DNA from: a bacterium
GTDB taxonomy: Bacteria > Zhuqueibacterota > Zhuqueibacteria > Zhuqueibacterales > Geothermadaptataceae
DNA: 64,000 nt
Reading direction: 5' to 3'
Assembly (NCBI GenBank): GCA_024275575.1
Contig: JAJRYV010000134.1
Coordinates: forward strand, 140,297 to 204,296
Each line of letters starts with the position of its first letter. Position 1 is the first letter of the stretch. The notes under the pieces are model-generated. The model was not told where the DNA came from and did no database searches. It saw nothing but the letters and a program-made list of their open reading frames with translations. A program made the position numbers and the translations under genes. This document shows positions 33,264-42,696 of the stretch, piece by piece.

Positions 33264-33273
33264 GATGGATAGA

Positions 33274-34482
33274 ATGACAAAACAGCATCTTTTTAGAATA
33301 ATAAACTTAAGCGTGTTGGCCGGCCTGCTTTTTACTGCTCAAATAGAGGCAAATTCTCTTTACTCCAAGTTTGGCATCGGCATATTGCGTCCCTATGCCG
33401 GCGCATCCTATTTTGGACAGGGCAATATCGGGGTTGCATCGTATAGCCCCATCGCTTTGCAATACTTAAACCCGGCATCTCTCGCATTTTTAAAAAGAAC
33501 CCGTTTTGAAGGCAGTTTCCTTTATGAAAAAGCGGATGTCAAAGCCGGGGGAGCCACCGGGAAATTTACCGATTCCGGGTTTAACACTTTGCATATTGGC
33601 ATTCCAATGACCCGGGGGTATGCGATATCTTTCGGTTTGATGCCGTACAGCGTTGTCGCCAACATCTATGAAGAAGTGGTCGAAGGATCGTATCGCAATG
33701 AGCTCATCGGAACCGGCGGACTGGAACGTGGTTTTTTACGCTTCTCCGGCCGCATCGGCAGCCGTTTCGCTTATGGCGCCGGCCTCGATGTTTATTTCGG
33801 CCGCCTTGAAAAAACGTGGCGGGTATTTTTTGAAAATGCTTCCTATCTGCGGACAGAAGACATCACCTCGACAACTGCTGTCGGGATGGGCGTACATCTC
33901 GGCTTTTTGGCGCGTATCTCAAAAATTCTGGATTTTGGCGCTGTGATTGTCGGGCCGACAACATTGAGCACGAAAACACAGGTTGATTATACTTTTAAAA
34001 ATGAAGCATCGATCACTGAAGGCGAAATAAGACTACCGCTGATACAGACTTATGGTCTTAATTTTCACCCGAATAATAAACTCATCCTGCTCGCGGATTT
34101 TGAAGCAGGCAACTGGGGCAGCCTGAAAGCGAGCAATCTTCTCGGCGCAGAAACGACGAATACAAAACGCTTTGGAGTTGGACTTGAATATGCCCCTTCG
34201 CGAAAATTATACGCCAGTCTATGGAAGAAGATGAGTTACCGCATTGGTTTCAATGTGGGTAATTTGCCCTATCTCAACAATGGAAAAGAGATCAATGAGC
34301 GCTTTTTTACCGCAGGCCTGACTTTGCCCTATAATGCTTTCAACAGCCAGTTGGAAATGGGTATCGAATATGGCAAACGCGGTAACGAAAGCGAGCTCGG
34401 TAGTGAGGAAACCATTTTTCGCTTTGTATTCGGCATCGCCAGTGGTGAAAAATGGTTTAACAGACCGCGTGGCCGTAAATAA
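33274..34482 (+). CDS. Probable outer-membrane beta-barrel protein
   Basis: 402 aa with a signal peptide (IINLSVLAGLLFTAQIEA), then a Gly/aromatic-rich sequence with alternating pattern and the opening SLYSKFGIGILRPYAGASYF that recalls FadL/PorV-like FCB outer-membrane proteins. LNPASLAFLKRTRFE resembles the NPA motif common in this group. ATG 33274 preferred over 33265 because AGGATGG precedes it. Family assignment is by pattern only; a transporter or a secretion accessory are both possible. Confidence 0.6.
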   Translation: MTKQHLFRIINLSVLAGLLFTAQIEANSLYSKFGIGILRPYAGASYFGQGNIGVASYSPIALQYLNPASLAFLKRTRFEGSFLYEKADVKAGGATGKFTDSGFNTLHIGIPMTRGYAISFGLMPYSVVANIYEEVVEGSYRNELIGTGGLERGFLRFSGRIGSRFAYGAGLDVYFGRLEKTWRVFFENASYLRTEDITSTTAVGMGVHLGFLARISKILDFGAVIVGPTTLSTKTQVDYTFKNEASITEGEIRLPLIQTYGLNFHPNNKLILLADFEAGNWGSLKASNLLGAETTNTKRFGVGLEYAPSRKLYASLWKKMSYRIGFNVGNLPYLNNGKEINERFFTAGLTLPYNAFNSQLEMGIEYGKRGNESELGSEETIFRFVFGIASGEKWFNRPRGRK

Positions 34483-34577
34483 GTTTTAAAAGGCTGTAAA
34501 GCTTTGCCGGCGTCGGCAAAAATGAGCACCATTAAGCTGCAACCTGCCGGCTTTCAATCTGTTCAACATTGTTTTAC

Positions 34578-34606
34578 TTGATTTTGCAGTTCAATTTGGC
34601 TATAAT
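34578..34606 (+). promoter_or_regulatory. Sigma-70-type promoter ahead of the TPR lipoprotein gene
   Basis: TTGATT, a 17-nt spacer, then a perfect TATAAT. The expected start of transcription is near 34613, 70 nt before the ATG. Confidence 0.7.
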
Positions 34607-34682
34607 TCCTCTTTGATTGCGCCCAACTGAACTGAAAAAAATCTAAATAATAGTTTAATGACCGAGGGAGGACGTTAGAAAA

Positions 34683-35552
34683 ATGCGTTCAAAAAATGAG
34701 AGTATTCGAAAAGTTCTGTTAAGTTTGTCATGCCTCGCTTTTGTGTGGTTAGCCCTTTGGGGATGTGCTTCCGGGCCAAAAGTTACTCAGGCAGAATTGG
34801 ATGCGCAAGCCCGCGAAGCGGCTCGCCAGGACTCCATAAAGCTGGATTTTGAATTGAAGAAAAACTGGAGTCTCGGTTATGAAAACTACAAAAATAAAGA
34901 GTACACTCGCGTTGTGCCCTATTTTTGGAAAGTTGTCGAACTAGATAAATACAAGGCATTTCTTCCCGTGTATAATGTTCTCGGCCGGACTTATTTTGAA
35001 CTCGGCAAACCAGATTCGGCTCAGATTGTTTATGAATATGGACTAAAGGAAAACCCTGATAATGTTTTTCTTAATCGCAGCCTCGGACATATTTATTCCA
35101 GTCGCCACATGGATGAGCAGGCAATCGCGGCCTATGAAAAAGTTATCAAACTGGAACCGGGAAAAGAAAATGACCTGGTGGCCCTGGGAACCCTTTATCG
35201 TAAAACGGATAATCTCGACAAAGCCATCGAAGTTTATAAACAATTGAGCAAATTGGCGCCCGACAATCTCGAGTATCGTGAAACATTGAATGGTCTTTAC
35301 AGCCAGACCGGCGATGAAGGTGCCGTTGTTGAAGGCCTGCTGGAAATCATCACCAAAGACCCCAACAATACACAAGCGTTGTGGGATTTGACGAATTATT
35401 ACCGCAACCAGCGGGACTGGCCGAGCGCTATTAAATATTTGAATAAAATTCTGGTAATTTCTCCCGGAGATGTGGGCGCGCGCAAAGAACTTGCCGAACT
35501 GTACAAAACAAATGAGCAGTATCGGTGGGATGGCTTTTTAGAATTATCGTAA
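34683..35552 (+). CDS. TPR-repeat lipoprotein, N-terminal part of a broken gene
   Basis: Signal peptide with lipobox LWGC near residue 28, then tandem tetratricopeptide repeats (for example NRSLGHIYSSRHMDEQAIAA and LGTLYRKTDNLDKAIEVYKQ). Such proteins are scaffolds for envelope complexes; no specific role is visible. The reading frame is lost after NEQYR: a 25-nt inserted stretch adds WDGFLELS and a TAA. Without it the frame runs into the downstream part to give about 424 aa. GGGAGG precedes the ATG. Confidence 0.8.
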   Translation: MRSKNESIRKVLLSLSCLAFVWLALWGCASGPKVTQAELDAQAREAARQDSIKLDFELKKNWSLGYENYKNKEYTRVVPYFWKVVELDKYKAFLPVYNVLGRTYFELGKPDSAQIVYEYGLKENPDNVFLNRSLGHIYSSRHMDEQAIAAYEKVIKLEPGKENDLVALGTLYRKTDNLDKAIEVYKQLSKLAPDNLEYRETLNGLYSQTGDEGAVVEGLLEIITKDPNNTQALWDLTNYYRNQRDWPSAIKYLNKILVISPGDVGARKELAELYKTNEQYRWDGFLELS

Positions 35553-35598
35553 AGCTATCGCTGAATATACAATAATTCTAAAAAGCCATCCCACCGAT
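35521..35598. repeat. 27-bp perfect inverted repeat from a templated insertion
   Basis: Arms 35521-35547 and 35572-35598 are exact reverse complements, separated by 24 nt. The left arm is the extra sequence: removing 25 nt (35520-35544) restores the TPR reading frame. The right arm is the original coding sequence, so the left arm looks like an inverted copy made by template switching. TATCG is repeated at both ends of the inserted piece. Confidence 0.9.
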
Positions 35599-35982
35599 GC
35601 TGAAATTTTGACTGCGCAAGCCGCCTCCTATAAAGAATTGGGCAATTTAAAGAAAGCTCGCAGCATCGCACGCAGAGCCCTACGTGCAGAACGTGGATTC
35701 GGGCAGGCGAACATCGTTATCGCACAGTGCTATGAAGCGACTGTCGATGAATGCCAGCAGGCCGCCGGCCGCGCCGGCGCCAATTTTTATGATAAACTGG
35801 CCTATAAAATGGCGGCAGACGAATACACCAGAGCCATGCGTGACAACAGGGTGGCCGACCGTGCCAGGGCGCTGAGAGAGGCGCTGGCCCCGGTTCTGCC
35901 CTCAAAAGGTGATCTGTTTTTACATAAAAATAAAAAGCTGACCGATAAAGCCGCCGTATGTTACCAATGGATGGTCAAATAA
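35551..35982 (+). pseudogene. TPR-repeat lipoprotein, C-terminal part out of frame
   Basis: Continuation of the same TPR protein in the +1 frame: KAIAEYTIILKSHPTDAEIL then YKELGNLKKARSIARRALRA are TPR-like, and the rest runs to a normal stop. It has no start site of its own apart from a TTG at 35608 without a clear ribosome site. It would be joined to the upstream part if the 25-nt insertion were absent. Confidence 0.75.
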
Positions 35983-36052
35983 CCCGGTCTTTTCGGTGAT
36001 CATACGTTTCACTTTGTGAACCCGGCACAGGGTTTCGCAAACCCCGGCAAAA

Positions 36053-36081
36053 TTGAGTCACCCATAAAAATTTGTTATAAA
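36053..36081 (+). promoter_or_regulatory. Sigma-70-type promoter ahead of glyA
   Basis: TTGAGT, a 17-nt spacer, then TATAAA. Expected transcription start near 36088, which puts a terminator hairpin inside the roughly 130-nt glyA leader. Confidence 0.6.
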
Positions 36082-36142
36082 TGTGCATGACCCGGTTTTG
36101 TCAGCATCCTGTATCAATGCAGGAAAAGAACGAAATTCAATG

Positions 36143-36171
36143 TGCCCGGCACAGTTCCGGGCATTTTTTTT
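36143..36171 (+). terminator. Intrinsic terminator in the glyA leader
   Basis: TGCCCGG / CCGGGCA stem (7 bp) with loop CACAGTT and eight T residues. It ends the TPR transcript and, if the promoter at 36053 is used, also lies in the glyA leader. CCCGG at 36091-36095 could pair with its 3' arm as an antiterminator. Confidence 0.8.
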
Positions 36172-36219
36172 GAAAACTGCATTCTCCGTTTGTGAGTGTT
36201 CAATTAAAGGAATGAAAAG

Positions 36220-37506
36220 GTGGAATTTTTAAAGAAATTTGACCCCGAAATTGCACAGTCAATTGAAAGGGAGATCAACCGGCAAAATAATACGCTCGAA
36301 CTCATCGCTTCGGAAAATTTTGTTAGCCGACCGGTGCTGCAAGCGATGGGGCAACCCATGACCAATAAATATGCCGAAGGTTATCCCGGCAAACGATACT
36401 ACGGTGGTTGTGAATATGTGGATACCGCAGAAGAGCTGGCACGCAACCGTGTCAAAAAAATATTTGGCGCCGACCACGCCAACGTACAGCCCCATTCGGG
36501 CTCACAGGCCAACATCGCCGCCTATTTTTCGTTGCTGCAACCCGGTGATACCGTTCTCGGGATGGACCTCGCACATGGCGGCCATCTGACCCACGGCAGC
36601 CCGGTTAATTTTTCCGGCCGCATTTTCCGCATCATTTCCTATGGCGTTGACCGGGAAACCGGCCGCATCGATATGCAGCAATTACGGGAAATTGCCCGCC
36701 GTGAGAAACCGAAAATGATCATCGCCGGCGCCAGCGCTTATTCCCGCGAGATCGACTATAAAATTTTTCGCACAATCGCCGATGAAATTGGCGCCAAATT
36801 GGTCGCCGATATGGCACATCCGGCAGGACTCATCGCTGCAGGTATTTTACAAAGCCCGCTACCCCATTGTCATATCGTGACCTCCACGACGCATAAAACT
36901 TTACGCGGGCCGCGTGGCGGTCTCATTCTCATCGGCAAAGATGGTGAGAATGACATCGGCGTCACTACACCGAAGGGGCGCAAGAAAAAATGGTCGGAAA
37001 TCATCGATTCCAATATTTTTCCAGGATTTCAGGGCGGCCCGCTAATGCATGTCATCGCCTCAAAAGCAGTGGCATTCAAGGAAGTTTTGCAGCCCGAGTT
37101 CAAAACTTATGCAAAACAGGTGGTGCAGAATGCTAAAATACTGGCACAAGAGCTGGTAGACCTGGGTTATGATATCGTTTCCGGCGGTACTGATAACCAT
37201 CTGATGCTGCTCGATTTAAGGTCGCATAAACAAACCGGGAAAAGCGTCGAAGAAACGCTGGAAAACGCCGGTATCACAACCAATAAAAACATGGTGCCTT
37301 TCGACCCGGAAAGCCCGTTCGTTACCAGTGGAATTCGTATCGGTACGGCGGCATTGACCACGCGTGGAATGAACGAGGATGCGATGAAAGAAATCGCTTT
37401 TCTCATCGATACGGTCATCAATAATATGGATAGCAAGAAAACATGTGAAAAAGTGCGCGAACAGGTTCGGGATCTGTGTGAAAGGTTCCCGTTATACACT
37501 TTTTAA
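36220..37506 (+). CDS. glyA: Serine hydroxymethyltransferase
   Basis: PLP enzyme that interconverts serine and glycine and loads one-carbon units on tetrahydrofolate. The 428 residues contain [31 protein letters not shown] and the PLP-lysine site [14 protein letters not shown] (Lys near 226). The start is GTG 36220 with AAAGGA upstream. nrdR follows 15 nt later, an arrangement found in other bacteria. Confidence 0.97.
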   Translation: MEFLKKFDPEIAQSIEREINRQNNTLELIASENFVSRPVLQAMGQPMTNKYAEGYPGKRYYGGCEYVDTAEELARNRVKKIFGADHANVQPHSGSQANIAAYFSLLQPGDTVLGMDLAHGGHLTHGSPVNFSGRIFRIISYGVDRETGRIDMQQLREIARREKPKMIIAGASAYSREIDYKIFRTIADEIGAKLVADMAHPAGLIAAGILQSPLPHCHIVTSTTHKTLRGPRGGLILIGKDGENDIGVTTPKGRKKKWSEIIDSNIFPGFQGGPLMHVIASKAVAFKEVLQPEFKTYAKQVVQNAKILAQELVDLGYDIVSGGTDNHLMLLDLRSHKQTGKSVEETLENAGITTNKNMVPFDPESPFVTSGIRIGTAALTTRGMNEDAMKEIAFLIDTVINNMDSKKTCEKVREQVRDLCERFPLYTF

Positions 37507-37521
37507 TTCGGGTGGGAAAAT

Positions 37522-37971
37522 ATGAACTGTCCTTTTTGTGAATATAAAAACAGCAAAGTCCTCGATTCCCGGTCGAGCAGTGAAGGCCGGGTGATTCGCC
37601 GCCGGCGTGAATGTTTATCCTGCAAGCGACGGTTCACAACCAAAGAATTTGTCGAAGAAGTACCGCTGGTGGTCATCAAAGATGATAACCGGCGGGAGGT
37701 TTTTGACCGTGAGAAAATACGCTTCGGTTTACTGTTGGCATGTAAAAAACGTTCAGTTTCAGCAGAACGAATCGAAAGCCTTGTTGATAAAATCGAATTG
37801 CAAATTCGTGATGCACATCAATATGAGGTGATGACGACTGACATCGGCAAAATGGTCATGGATGAATTGCGCGAAATTGATGAAATCGCCTATGTGAGAT
37901 TTGCCTCGGTGTATCGCAAGTTTCAGGATAAAGAAGAATTTATCAACGAGTTGCGCGGCCTTGAAAACTGA
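37522..37971 (+). CDS. nrdR: Transcriptional repressor NrdR
   Basis: Zinc-ribbon/ATP-cone repressor of ribonucleotide reductase genes. The 149 residues show the N-terminal zinc pairs MNCPFCEYKNSKVLDSRSSS and CLSCKRRF, then an ATP-cone (LVVIKDDNRREVFDREKIRF). Its binding site (NrdR box) was not looked for systematically and no nrd genes lie in the window. Confidence 0.97.
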   Translation: MNCPFCEYKNSKVLDSRSSSEGRVIRRRRECLSCKRRFTTKEFVEEVPLVVIKDDNRREVFDREKIRFGLLLACKKRSVSAERIESLVDKIELQIRDAHQYEVMTTDIGKMVMDELREIDEIAYVRFASVYRKFQDKEEFINELRGLEN

Positions 37972-38183
37972 GTTTGAACAGCATTGGTACATGCTGGTTG
38001 ATATTTCTTTGTGTCCATCCGATTTTTATAATTGCCACGCCGGCCAGGTTTCTGGTGTTTTTCCCTGAACATATAAAATCCAATATTTGAAAAGTGAAAA
38101 ATAGCTGCCAGTCTGCTCATGCTCAAATTATTCTTGTGAAATCGCACTTGCAAATGGGTTATCGAAATTTGTGGATAAAATAA

Positions 38184-39008
38184 ATGGAAGAGAAGCACGA
38201 TAAAAACTCGGAAGAGAAACACAATAGTAGTGAAATGCCATTTCTGCAACATCTTGAAGAATTGCGTTGGCGGCTGATTCGCAGTGTGGTCGCAGTGCTT
38301 GTGGGCGCAATCGTCGCCTTCTTTTTCGCTGAGGAAATTTTGTATTTTCTGCAGGTGCCCTTCGATGCAGCAGTGCGCATGTATGGCGAACAAAGCGGCA
38401 ACGATACGATGAAAAGGGCGACGTTGATTTATCTCGCGCCAACTGAAGGTTTCATGATTCAGATCAAAGTCTCGATTTTTGCCGGGATAATTTTCACACT
38501 GCCTTATATTTTTTATCAAATCTGGCAATTTGTTGCACCTGGGCTGCTGGCAAAAGAGAAACAACTCGTGCCGAAAATCATCGGTGCATCGACGCTGTTT
38601 TTCCTGCTCGGCGCCTATTTTTGCTGGGCGGTCGTGCTGCGCTATGGCCTCGCATTTTTGCTCGGTTTCCAGAGTGAAAGCCTGCAGGCCACGATTACGA
38701 TCAACGAATATATGAGTTTTGTCGTTTTATTGATACTGACATTCGGGTTGGTTTTCGAGCTGCCTATACTGGCCTTTTTTCTCACAAAAATGGGCATAAT
38801 TACCTCACAGACCATGCGTGATAAACGCAGTTACAGTGTTGTTGGAATATTTATCGTGGCGGCACTTGTTACGCCACCTGATATTTTTACCCAAATGGCC
38901 CTGGCAATTCCTTTACTCATTCTCTACGAATTGAGCATTTTTGTCAGTAAAGCTGTGGAAAAAAAGCAAGCGAATAAAGACGTCGATTCGACAGCGGTCA
39001 CTCGCTAA
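38184..39008 (+). CDS. tatC: Sec-independent protein translocase TatC
   Basis: Receptor subunit of the twin-arginine pathway, inner membrane. The 274 residues show MPFLQHLEELRWRLIRSVVA at the N-terminus, the FxFxP-like periplasmic region, and about six hydrophobic spans (for example FAGIIFTLPYIFYQIWQFVA and YMSFVVLLILTFGLVFELPI). No tatA or tatB is adjacent. The 212-nt gap upstream holds no other gene. Confidence 0.96.
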   Translation: MEEKHDKNSEEKHNSSEMPFLQHLEELRWRLIRSVVAVLVGAIVAFFFAEEILYFLQVPFDAAVRMYGEQSGNDTMKRATLIYLAPTEGFMIQIKVSIFAGIIFTLPYIFYQIWQFVAPGLLAKEKQLVPKIIGASTLFFLLGAYFCWAVVLRYGLAFLLGFQSESLQATITINEYMSFVVLLILTFGLVFELPILAFFLTKMGIITSQTMRDKRSYSVVGIFIVAALVTPPDIFTQMALAIPLLILYELSIFVSKAVEKKQANKDVDSTAVTR

Positions 39009-39036
39009 CCGTCTTGAACATACTTGAGTATACCTG

Positions 39037-39897
39037 ATGATAAATTTTAAACCTGTGGCCGACAGCAACGAACGCGCTGATCTGCATATCCATACATCGG
39101 CCAGCGATGGTGATCTGAGCCCGGAGAAAATTGTTGAAAAATGCCTCCGGTTAAAACTCGGGGCCATCGGCATTACCGATCATGATACTGTTTCCGGTGT
39201 CAAAGCTGCGAAAAAAGCTGCGAGAAACAGTGGCATCCGGGTCATTCCCGGAATTGAACTGGGAACACATTCTGATGGCATCGAAATTCATATCCTCGGT
39301 TATTTTATCGATGTTGAAAGCCCTGCCCTGCGGCAATATCTGGTACAAATAAACGAGCAACGCTTGCGCCGTACCGAGCTGATCGTCGAAAGCCTGGCGC
39401 GCAACGGTATCGAAATAAATCTCGATAAAATTATTGATAAAGCCGGCAATGGAACGATCGGCAGGCCGCATATCGCCAAAGCCATGGTTGATGCCGGTGT
39501 GGTGAAATCATATCAGGCGGCATTCAATAAATGGATCGGTGATGGGGCGCCGGCATGTGAGAAAAAATCTATTCAGGCGCCAGGTGAACTCATCGATGTG
39601 ATTCACCAAAGCGGCGGGGTGGCAATTCTCGCTCATCCCGGAGCGGAATGGACGCGTGATGGTATCCGCAAGTTGAAACGGCATGGATTGGATGGTATTG
39701 AAGTCGTGCACCCGCGCCACACAAAAAAAACCGAAGCGATGTATCGCAAGCTGGCTTTTGAATGCAATCTGCTGGTCACCGGCGGCTCTGATTTTCATTC
39801 ACCCCTAAGAAAAATAGACCCTCTCGGTAAGTACACCGTCGACATGACTGTGGTACAGCGACTGGCAAATTATTGTGAAAGGCGGATCAATGCCTGA
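39037..39897 (+). CDS. PHP-domain phosphoesterase (TrpH/RNase AM-like)
   Basis: Metal-dependent phosphoesterase of the PHP family, 286 aa. Metal-ligand motifs in order: DLHIHTSASDG near residue 15, ITDHDT near 48, GIEL near 70, RPHIAKAM near 150, HPGAEW near 200 and GSDFHS near 250. Members act as nucleoside 3',5'-bisphosphate phosphatases or 5'-3' RNA exonucleases; which applies cannot be read from the sequence. Its last codons overlap the MBL-fold gene. Confidence 0.85.
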   Translation: MINFKPVADSNERADLHIHTSASDGDLSPEKIVEKCLRLKLGAIGITDHDTVSGVKAAKKAARNSGIRVIPGIELGTHSDGIEIHILGYFIDVESPALRQYLVQINEQRLRRTELIVESLARNGIEINLDKIIDKAGNGTIGRPHIAKAMVDAGVVKSYQAAFNKWIGDGAPACEKKSIQAPGELIDVIHQSGGVAILAHPGAEWTRDGIRKLKRHGLDGIEVVHPRHTKKTEAMYRKLAFECNLLVTGGSDFHSPLRKIDPLGKYTVDMTVVQRLANYCERRINA

Positions 39898-40519
39898 AAT
39901 TGCGTGGAGGCGTATTCCTGTCGGGCCGCTGGCGATGAACAGCTACATTTTTTCCTGCAAAGCAACCGGTGCCGGAATGATAATCGATCCCGGTGATGAT
40001 GTTGAACATTTGTGGCAAAGCGTGCAGGATATGAATTGTCAACTGTCGCACATCATTTTGACACACGGCCATTTTGATCATATTCTGCAACTGAAAAAAT
40101 TCCAGGAATTGTCCGGTCTCAAAGCCAAAGCCCATGCGGGCGATCAGCATTTATTCGCCAATGTCGATGACATGGCGGCGATGTTCGGGTTGCATTCATC
40201 CGGCCCGGCTGAGGTTGAATTTACCCTGGCTGAGGGCCGGAAGATCGAGTTCGGCGAACTCTCGTTTGAAATTCTTCACACACCTGGACATTCACCGGGT
40301 TCAGTTTCGTTGATTGGTCATGGATTTGCCATTGTCGGCGATGTCCTTTTCCGCGATTCCGTCGGCCGCACCGATTTACCGGGAGGATCGTTCGAAATCC
40401 TAACGCAAAGCATTCGCTCAAAATTGTTTACCTTGCCTGATGAGACCATCGTTTTGAGTGGACACGGGGAGCAGACAACCGTTGGATATGAAAAACGGTA
40501 CAATCCTTTTCTGCGATAA
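39890..40519 (+). CDS. Metallo-beta-lactamase-fold hydrolase (glyoxalase II-like)
   Basis: 209-residue MBL-fold hydrolase with THGHFDHI (the HxHxDH zinc motif) near residue 60, HTPGHSPGSVS near 131 and the C-terminal LSGHGEQTTVGYEK. Family members hydrolyse thioesters such as S-lactoylglutathione, but short forms like this one vary in substrate. ATG 39890 overlaps the PHP gene stop and has AAAGGCGG upstream; the track start GTG 39875 is less likely. Confidence 0.85.
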   Translation: MPEIAWRRIPVGPLAMNSYIFSCKATGAGMIIDPGDDVEHLWQSVQDMNCQLSHIILTHGHFDHILQLKKFQELSGLKAKAHAGDQHLFANVDDMAAMFGLHSSGPAEVEFTLAEGRKIEFGELSFEILHTPGHSPGSVSLIGHGFAIVGDVLFRDSVGRTDLPGGSFEILTQSIRSKLFTLPDETIVLSGHGEQTTVGYEKRYNPFLR

Positions 40520-40671
40520 GCACGATGCAGCCGTTTCTGCTGTTTTATTGATCACAAAGAAATATCTTGCATTAGTAGACAGCTTTTATTATTTTTGTCA
40601 TTCATTTTGGGAATTTTCCAACTGAAATTGATGAGCAGCTTAAAGAGATTCCCTTCTCTTGTTTTGCTGGC

Positions 40672-40694
40672 AGGGATCTATGAATCCCTTTTTT
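40672..40694 (+). terminator. Weak intrinsic terminator after the MBL hydrolase gene
   Basis: AGGGAT / ATCCCT stem around CTATGA followed by a T-run. A second terminator-like stem (AAGAGA/TCTCTT then GTTTT) lies about 20 nt upstream, so the pair probably ends the nrdR-to-MBL transcript. Confidence 0.5.
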
Positions 40695-40762
40695 ATTGTT
40701 CCTTGAGAATCAGGGCTATTCTTTTAAATCAAAGATAATCGAGAAGTTAAGAAGGTTATTCA

Positions 40763-42295
40763 TTGGCACGAAGAAAAAACAACAGCCCTGTTCGTGAGAT
40801 ATTTATCAATTCGACGATGGCCGAGACACGCATAGCGATTCTCGAAGGGGATACCCTTGTAGAGCTTTTCGTTGAACTTCCCGACAATGAACGCATGGTC
40901 GGCGATATCCATCTGGGCAGGGTTGTGAACGTAGTAAAAGGAATGCGTGCCGCTTTTATCGATATCGGGCAAAAACAGGATGCATTTTTGCATTTCTCTG
41001 ATATCGGTGATAATCTTGCAGAGTACAGCGCTTATATCGATCTTGATTCAGTTATAAAGGATAAGTCTCGACGCACAAAAAGGCCAATACCCGTTGAAGG
41101 ACAGGAAATACTGGTTCAGATAATCAAAGAACCCATCAGCAAGAAGGGCTCTCGAATTACCACGGAACTTTCGATTCCCGGCCGGTTTTTTGTCCTTGTC
41201 CCTAATTCAGACATGATCGGGGTTTCAAAAAAAGTCGTGAGTATTGCTGAAAAAAGACGGCTTAAACACCTGGGGCGCACCATTTGTCCCAAAGGTTTTG
41301 GTTTGATTATCCGCACCGTCGCAGCCGGCAAAGATGAAACTTTACTGCGGCAAGATTTAGCGAATTTACTAAAAACATGGCGCCAGATTGAAAATAAATT
41401 AAAGACATTGCGCCCGCCAAGTTTGGTTTTTAAAGATGTAGGGATGGCATCCAGTGTAATTCGTGATCTGTTCACAACCGATATTAAACGGGTTGTCGTG
41501 GATTCACAAAAACAGTATAAAGAAACTGTTCGTTACATGCGGGATATCGCCCCCCAACTGGTAAATCGCGTCGAGCTTTACAAAGAGCAAAGGCCGCTCT
41601 TTGATGCCTATAATATTGAATCAGAGATTGAAAAGAGCCTTTCACGCAAGGTTTGGACCCGAAGTGGTGGCTACATCCTTTTTGACCACACCGAAGCACT
41701 TGTTGCAATCGATGTCAACAGCGGCAAATTTATCGGCCGGGGAACGCATGATGAAAATTCACTGCGTATCAATCTCGAAGCCGGCCGCGAGATTGCACGG
41801 CAATTAAGACTGCGGGATATCGGCGGCATAATCGTCATCGATTTTATCGACATGATCGATCCTGCGAACAGAAAAAAGCTGTACGATGAGTTCTGCAAAG
41901 AACTCCGTAGCGACCGGGCGCAATCCAGCGTTAGTACAATCAGCGAATTTGGTTTGATTGAAATGACGCGCGAACGAATTCGTCCGAGTCTGATGCACAC
42001 CTATTCCGATCCCTGTCCCATTTGTAATGGCACCGGTCGGATAAATTCGAAAAGCACGATTTTAACACAGATTGAGCGTAGCCTCAGCAGAATTAAAGCG
42101 GAAGGCAAAGAGCGCAATATCCGCCTGAAAGTCAATCCGGAGGTTGCAACTTTCCTCGATGCCGGGCTTCGCAGTCACATTCGTCGTTTGATGTGGCGCC
42201 ACTGGGTTAAAATTGAGGTGGAGGCAGATGACAACTGTGCTCTTGATGAATTTAATATTTTCTCGAAAAAAACCGGGAAAGCAATAAATATTTAA
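40763..42295 (+). CDS. rng: Ribonuclease G/E family endoribonuclease
   Basis: RNA-processing endonuclease, 510 aa, of RNase G size without a long RNase E scaffold tail. It has an S1 domain (GDIHLGRVVNVVKGMRAAFI), the catalytic-site Asp stretches IDVNSGKF and IVIDFIDMIDP, and the Zn-link DPCPICNGTGRI. The start is TTG 40763 with GAAGG upstream. rplU and rpmA follow, as in many bacteria. Confidence 0.95.
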   Translation: MARRKNNSPVREIFINSTMAETRIAILEGDTLVELFVELPDNERMVGDIHLGRVVNVVKGMRAAFIDIGQKQDAFLHFSDIGDNLAEYSAYIDLDSVIKDKSRRTKRPIPVEGQEILVQIIKEPISKKGSRITTELSIPGRFFVLVPNSDMIGVSKKVVSIAEKRRLKHLGRTICPKGFGLIIRTVAAGKDETLLRQDLANLLKTWRQIENKLKTLRPPSLVFKDVGMASSVIRDLFTTDIKRVVVDSQKQYKETVRYMRDIAPQLVNRVELYKEQRPLFDAYNIESEIEKSLSRKVWTRSGGYILFDHTEALVAIDVNSGKFIGRGTHDENSLRINLEAGREIARQLRLRDIGGIIVIDFIDMIDPANRKKLYDEFCKELRSDRAQSSVSTISEFGLIEMTRERIRPSLMHTYSDPCPICNGTGRINSKSTILTQIERSLSRIKAEGKERNIRLKVNPEVATFLDAGLRSHIRRLMWRHWVKIEVEADDNCALDEFNIFSKKTGKAINI

Positions 42296-42337
42296 ACCGC
42301 CTTGAATAATTTATTTTGAGGTAAAAGGAGATTTTCG

Positions 42338-42652
42338 ATGTACGCTGTTGTTGAAGTCGGCGGAAAGCAATTTACAGTTACCAAAGATGCAAAAATACTC
42401 ACTGAAAAAGTGGTTGGAAAAACTGGTGATACCATCGAACTCGATCGCGTTTTGATGTGTGTTGATGGCGATGATGTCAAGATCGGAACCCCTCTTGTCG
42501 ATGGCGCTGTTGTTAAAGCGACAATCGAAGATGAATTGCGGACCAGGAAAATCCTGGTTTTTAAAAAGAAACGGCGCAAGGGATACCGGGTAAAGAATGG
42601 TCATCGTCAGCAGCAGATGGCCCTGCGCATCAATGATATTTCTGTTGGATAA
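42338..42652 (+). CDS. rplU: 50S ribosomal protein L21
   Basis: 104-residue L21: MYAVVEVGGKQFTVTKDAKI at the N-terminus, KILVFKKKRRKGYRVKNGHR at the C-terminal third. It sits between rng and rpmA with a 42-nt gap and an AAAAGGAG ribosome site. Confidence 0.97.
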   Translation: MYAVVEVGGKQFTVTKDAKILTEKVVGKTGDTIELDRVLMCVDGDDVKIGTPLVDGAVVKATIEDELRTRKILVFKKKRRKGYRVKNGHRQQQMALRINDISVG

Positions 42653-42696
42653 AAATTAAAAATTAAAAATTTAAAATTGACACGAAGGAGCGTCTC

